NCBI GenBank assembly: GCA_030592835.1
Contig: JAUVIJ010000116.1
Span: forward strand, 1-6,507
From: Candidatus Cloacimonadota bacterium
GTDB lineage: Bacteria > Cloacimonadota > Cloacimonadia > Cloacimonadales > TCS61
DNA length: 6,507 nt
Reading direction: 5' to 3'
Positions within the stretch are counted from its first letter, which is position 1; every line of letters starts with the position of its first letter. Below the pieces are notes generated by a model. The model was not told where the DNA came from and did no database searches. It saw only the letters and a list, made by a program, of their open reading frames with translations. The position numbers were made by a program, and so were the translations under genes. Shown one piece after another: positions 5,114 to 6,507 of this stretch.

Positions 5114-5920
5114 ATGACTGATCATAATGTGCTTTTCGCATTAGGATTAACCGTATTTGCAGGATTATCTACAGGTATTGGCAGCGCTCTGGCATTTTTT
5201 GCCAAAAGAACAAATACTAAATTTCTTTCTTTAGCTCTGGGATTTTCGGCGGGTGTAATGATCTACGTATCACTAATAGAAATCTTTGTGAAAGCGAGAT
5301 TTTCCCTGGTTAATGCACTGGGTGAGGTTCAGGGTTACTGGATTACGGTTCTGGCATTCTTTGGTGGGATTCTCTTTACAGCTTTGATCGATAAGATGAT
5401 TCCTTCTTACGAAAACCCCCATGAAATGCACATGATCGAAGAACTGACGGAGGAAAAGAAAGCCGAAAAGAAATTAATGAGAATGGGAATATTCTCAGCC
5501 CTGGCGATCGCTATTCATAACTTTCCGGAAGGTCTGGCAACGTTTACCGCCGCCTTGACCAATCCTTCTCTGGGAATTTCGATCGCAATTGCAATTGCCA
5601 TTCATAACATTCCGGAAGGCATAGCGGTTTCCGTTCCTATTTATTATGCAACCGGCAGCAAAAAGAAGGCATTTACTTATTCCTTCCTTTCAGGATTAGC
5701 TGAACCCATAGGTGCGATCGTGGGTTATTTAATCCTGAAGACGATATTCAACGAGATGATTTTCGGGATCCTCTTTGCCGGGGTTGCCGGGATCATGATC
5801 TTCATTTCTTTCGATGAATTACTACCAGCGGCTGAAGAATATGGTGAGCATCATCTGACAATCTACGGATTAATAGCCGGTATGGCTGTTATGGCGTTGA
5901 GTTTATTAATTTTTGTTTAA
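5114..5920 (+). CDS. zupT: ZIP-family divalent metal transporter ZupT
   Basis: This is a 268-residue polytopic inner-membrane protein of ZIP/ZupT type (E. coli ZupT is about 257). It imports Zn2+ and, in relatives, Fe2+, Mn2+ or Co2+. About eight membrane helices are visible: roughly 6-28, 36-58, 75-94, 124-146, 152-176, 186-208, 213-232 and 247-267. The metal-site signatures are HNFPEG (135-140) in helix 4 and HNIPEG (164-169) in helix 5, with GLAEPIGA (194-201) in helix 6 and SFDELLPAA (232-240). The loop between helices 3 and 4 (98-122) is charged with two histidines (His103, His106), as is common for the ZIP metal-rich loop. An in-frame TAG 9 nt before the ATG fixes the start; no good Shine-Dalgarno is seen, so coupling to the Nudix gene 18 bp upstream is likely. 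Its TAA stop coincides with the left edge of an inverted-repeat segment. No Zur- or Fur-like box was recognised. Confidence 0.96.
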   Translation: MTDHNVLFALGLTVFAGLSTGIGSALAFFAKRTNTKFLSLALGFSAGVMIYVSLIEIFVKARFSLVNALGEVQGYWITVLAFFGGILFTALIDKMIPSYENPHEMHMIEELTEEKKAEKKLMRMGIFSALAIAIHNFPEGLATFTAALTNPSLGISIAIAIAIHNIPEGIAVSVPIYYATGSKKKAFTYSFLSGLAEPIGAIVGYLILKTIFNEMIFGILFAGVAGIMIFISFDELLPAAEEYGEHHLTIYGLIAGMAVMALSLLIFV

Positions 5921-6087
5921 CCCAGATAATGCAATAGAGGTTTAATAAAGAGTGGTAATATTTTATAGGGTGATGGTTTAGAAAATTTTTATGCATATCA
6001 TAAAGATATTCAGAAATAATTTTGTAATTCACTCACACATAAAAGAATGCTGCTATTTAAAATATCTATTGCATTATTTGGGTTTAA
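5916..6087. mobile_element. Candidate MITE-like insertion: inverted-repeat-bounded segment between zupT and the next gene
   Basis: AACCCAGATAATGCAATAGA (5919-5938) is the inverted repeat of TCTATTGCATTATTTGGGTT (6065-6084), 19 of 20 positions with the exception a G-T wobble. Taking CCC...GGG as the ends, the element is 5921-6082 (162 bp) with 18-bp terminal repeats. TTTAA flanks it on both sides (5916-5920 and 6083-6087). Deleting the element plus one TTTAA joins the zupT TAA to the next ATG as TAATG. The interior (5939-6064) is AT-rich with no transposase. A looser inner pairing exists (AATATTTTAT at 5957-5966 with ATAAAGATATT at 6000-6010). Because TTAA is itself palindromic, the duplication claim rests on few bases. 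A long RNA stem controlling zupT or the next gene is the alternative. Confidence 0.5.
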
Positions 6088-6507
6088 TGTTCGATATCCA
6101 TAAAACTATTTGGCTGATTATTTTAATAATTGCTTTTCTTCCTCTTTCTGCCTACAGGTATTTCTCACCTCTCAGCAAGTTTCAAAATCTTTATATCAGC
6201 ATGGATAAACTGTCGCATGAACTGGATCACGATTTTATTATCAGGAATTCGGAAAAGGTTTTTAACGATTCGATCACATATCGGAGAGAACTGGATTACA
6301 AGTTAGATTATGAGGAAAACCGGATCGAATTTTTCGAACCTCTGGGTCAGGTAACAGTAGAATATCTGATCTATCCCGAGAAATTGTTAAAGCGGTATCA
6401 TCTTTATGAGATCCAGGAATATTCTGATTCAACGAAAGTTAAATTACCTAAATCTTCCAGAAAACAGTTCTATTCAGATGTAAATTTAAACATTTCAGGA
6501 AGTAAAA
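6087..6507 (+). CDS. Membrane-anchored or secreted protein of unknown function (3' end outside window)
   Basis: The open frame from ATG 6087 runs to the window edge without a stop, giving 140 codons so far. Residues 8-22 are strongly hydrophobic (IWLIILIIAFLPLSA) after a lysine at 6, so the N-terminus is a signal peptide (possible cleavage after Ala22) or a membrane anchor. The remainder is hydrophilic and rich in Tyr, Glu, Lys and Arg. It looks like an extracytoplasmic domain with alternating strand-like stretches such as QVTVEYLIYP (88-97). I recognise no family and propose no function. A longer form from ATG 5991 is in frame (32 more residues) but lacks a ribosome site and would read through the inverted-repeat segment. 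At 6087 a weak GGG lies 4 nt upstream, supplied by the right inverted repeat. It is probably the fourth gene of the PspC-Nudix-zupT operon. Codon use resembles its neighbours, and the frame is clearly coding in character. Confidence 0.75.
   Translation, partial: MFDIHKTIWLIILIIAFLPLSAYRYFSPLSKFQNLYISMDKLSHELDHDFIIRNSEKVFNDSITYRRELDYKLDYEENRIEFFEPLGQVTVEYLIYPEKLLKRYHLYEIQEYSDSTKVKLPKSSRKQFYSDVNLNISGSK

Noticed and set aside
4832..5125. 97-codon minus-strand frame
   Set aside because: Antisense to the intact Nudix gene and its junction with zupT; nothing supports it.
5991..6086. In-frame upstream ATG that would lengthen the last gene by 32 residues
   Set aside because: No ribosome site (preceded by a T run), and the extension would be encoded by the inverted-repeat segment; the hydrophobic N-terminus starts properly from 6087.

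Overview
The window looks like an ordinary chromosomal segment of a Gram-negative (diderm) bacterium with moderately AT-rich DNA. The outer-membrane signature is lpxB, which makes the lipid A disaccharide, overlapping a DUF374-family acyltransferase gene. The gene set would fit the FCB/Cloacimonadota neighbourhood, but this is an impression from protein style. No rRNA or tRNA is present to test it.

Layout. Positions 2-199 (+) hold the 3' end of ndk (nucleoside diphosphate kinase). It converges on a four-gene minus-strand cluster read from right to left: yjbQ (3662-3261), lpxB (3190-2030), a DUF374 acyltransferase (2037-1420) and a class I/II aminotransferase (1423-230). The last three overlap by 8 and 4 bases, so they are almost certainly co-transcribed and translationally coupled. 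A small hairpin (190-210) sits between the converging ndk and aminotransferase ends. Positions 3663-4216 contain no gene but are rich in structure. There is a 126-bp nested palindrome (3854-3979), a pyrimidine-rich segment with two mutually exclusive hairpins (3984-4034), an 8-bp direct repeat flanking both, and a promoter-like sequence followed by a strong hairpin just upstream of the next operon.

The plus-strand operon starts at 4217. It encodes a tandem PspC-domain membrane protein, an MTH1-like Nudix hydrolase (sanitation of oxidised nucleotides) and a ZIP-family ZupT metal transporter. A membrane-anchored or secreted protein of unknown function follows and runs off the right edge (6087-6507). 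Between zupT and this last gene lies a 162-bp segment bounded by near-perfect 18-bp inverted repeats (CCCA...GGG) and flanked by TTTAA. Removing it would fuse the two genes at a TAATG stop/start overlap, which suggests an inserted mobile miniature element.

Functional picture. The left cluster makes the core of lipid A: LpxB forms the disaccharide, and the DUF374 protein may add a secondary acyl chain in the manner of LpxJ. The right operon groups envelope, nucleotide-pool and metal functions that resemble a stress or housekeeping set, but the sequence does not prove a shared pathway. The least explained material is non-coding: the two structured intergenic elements.
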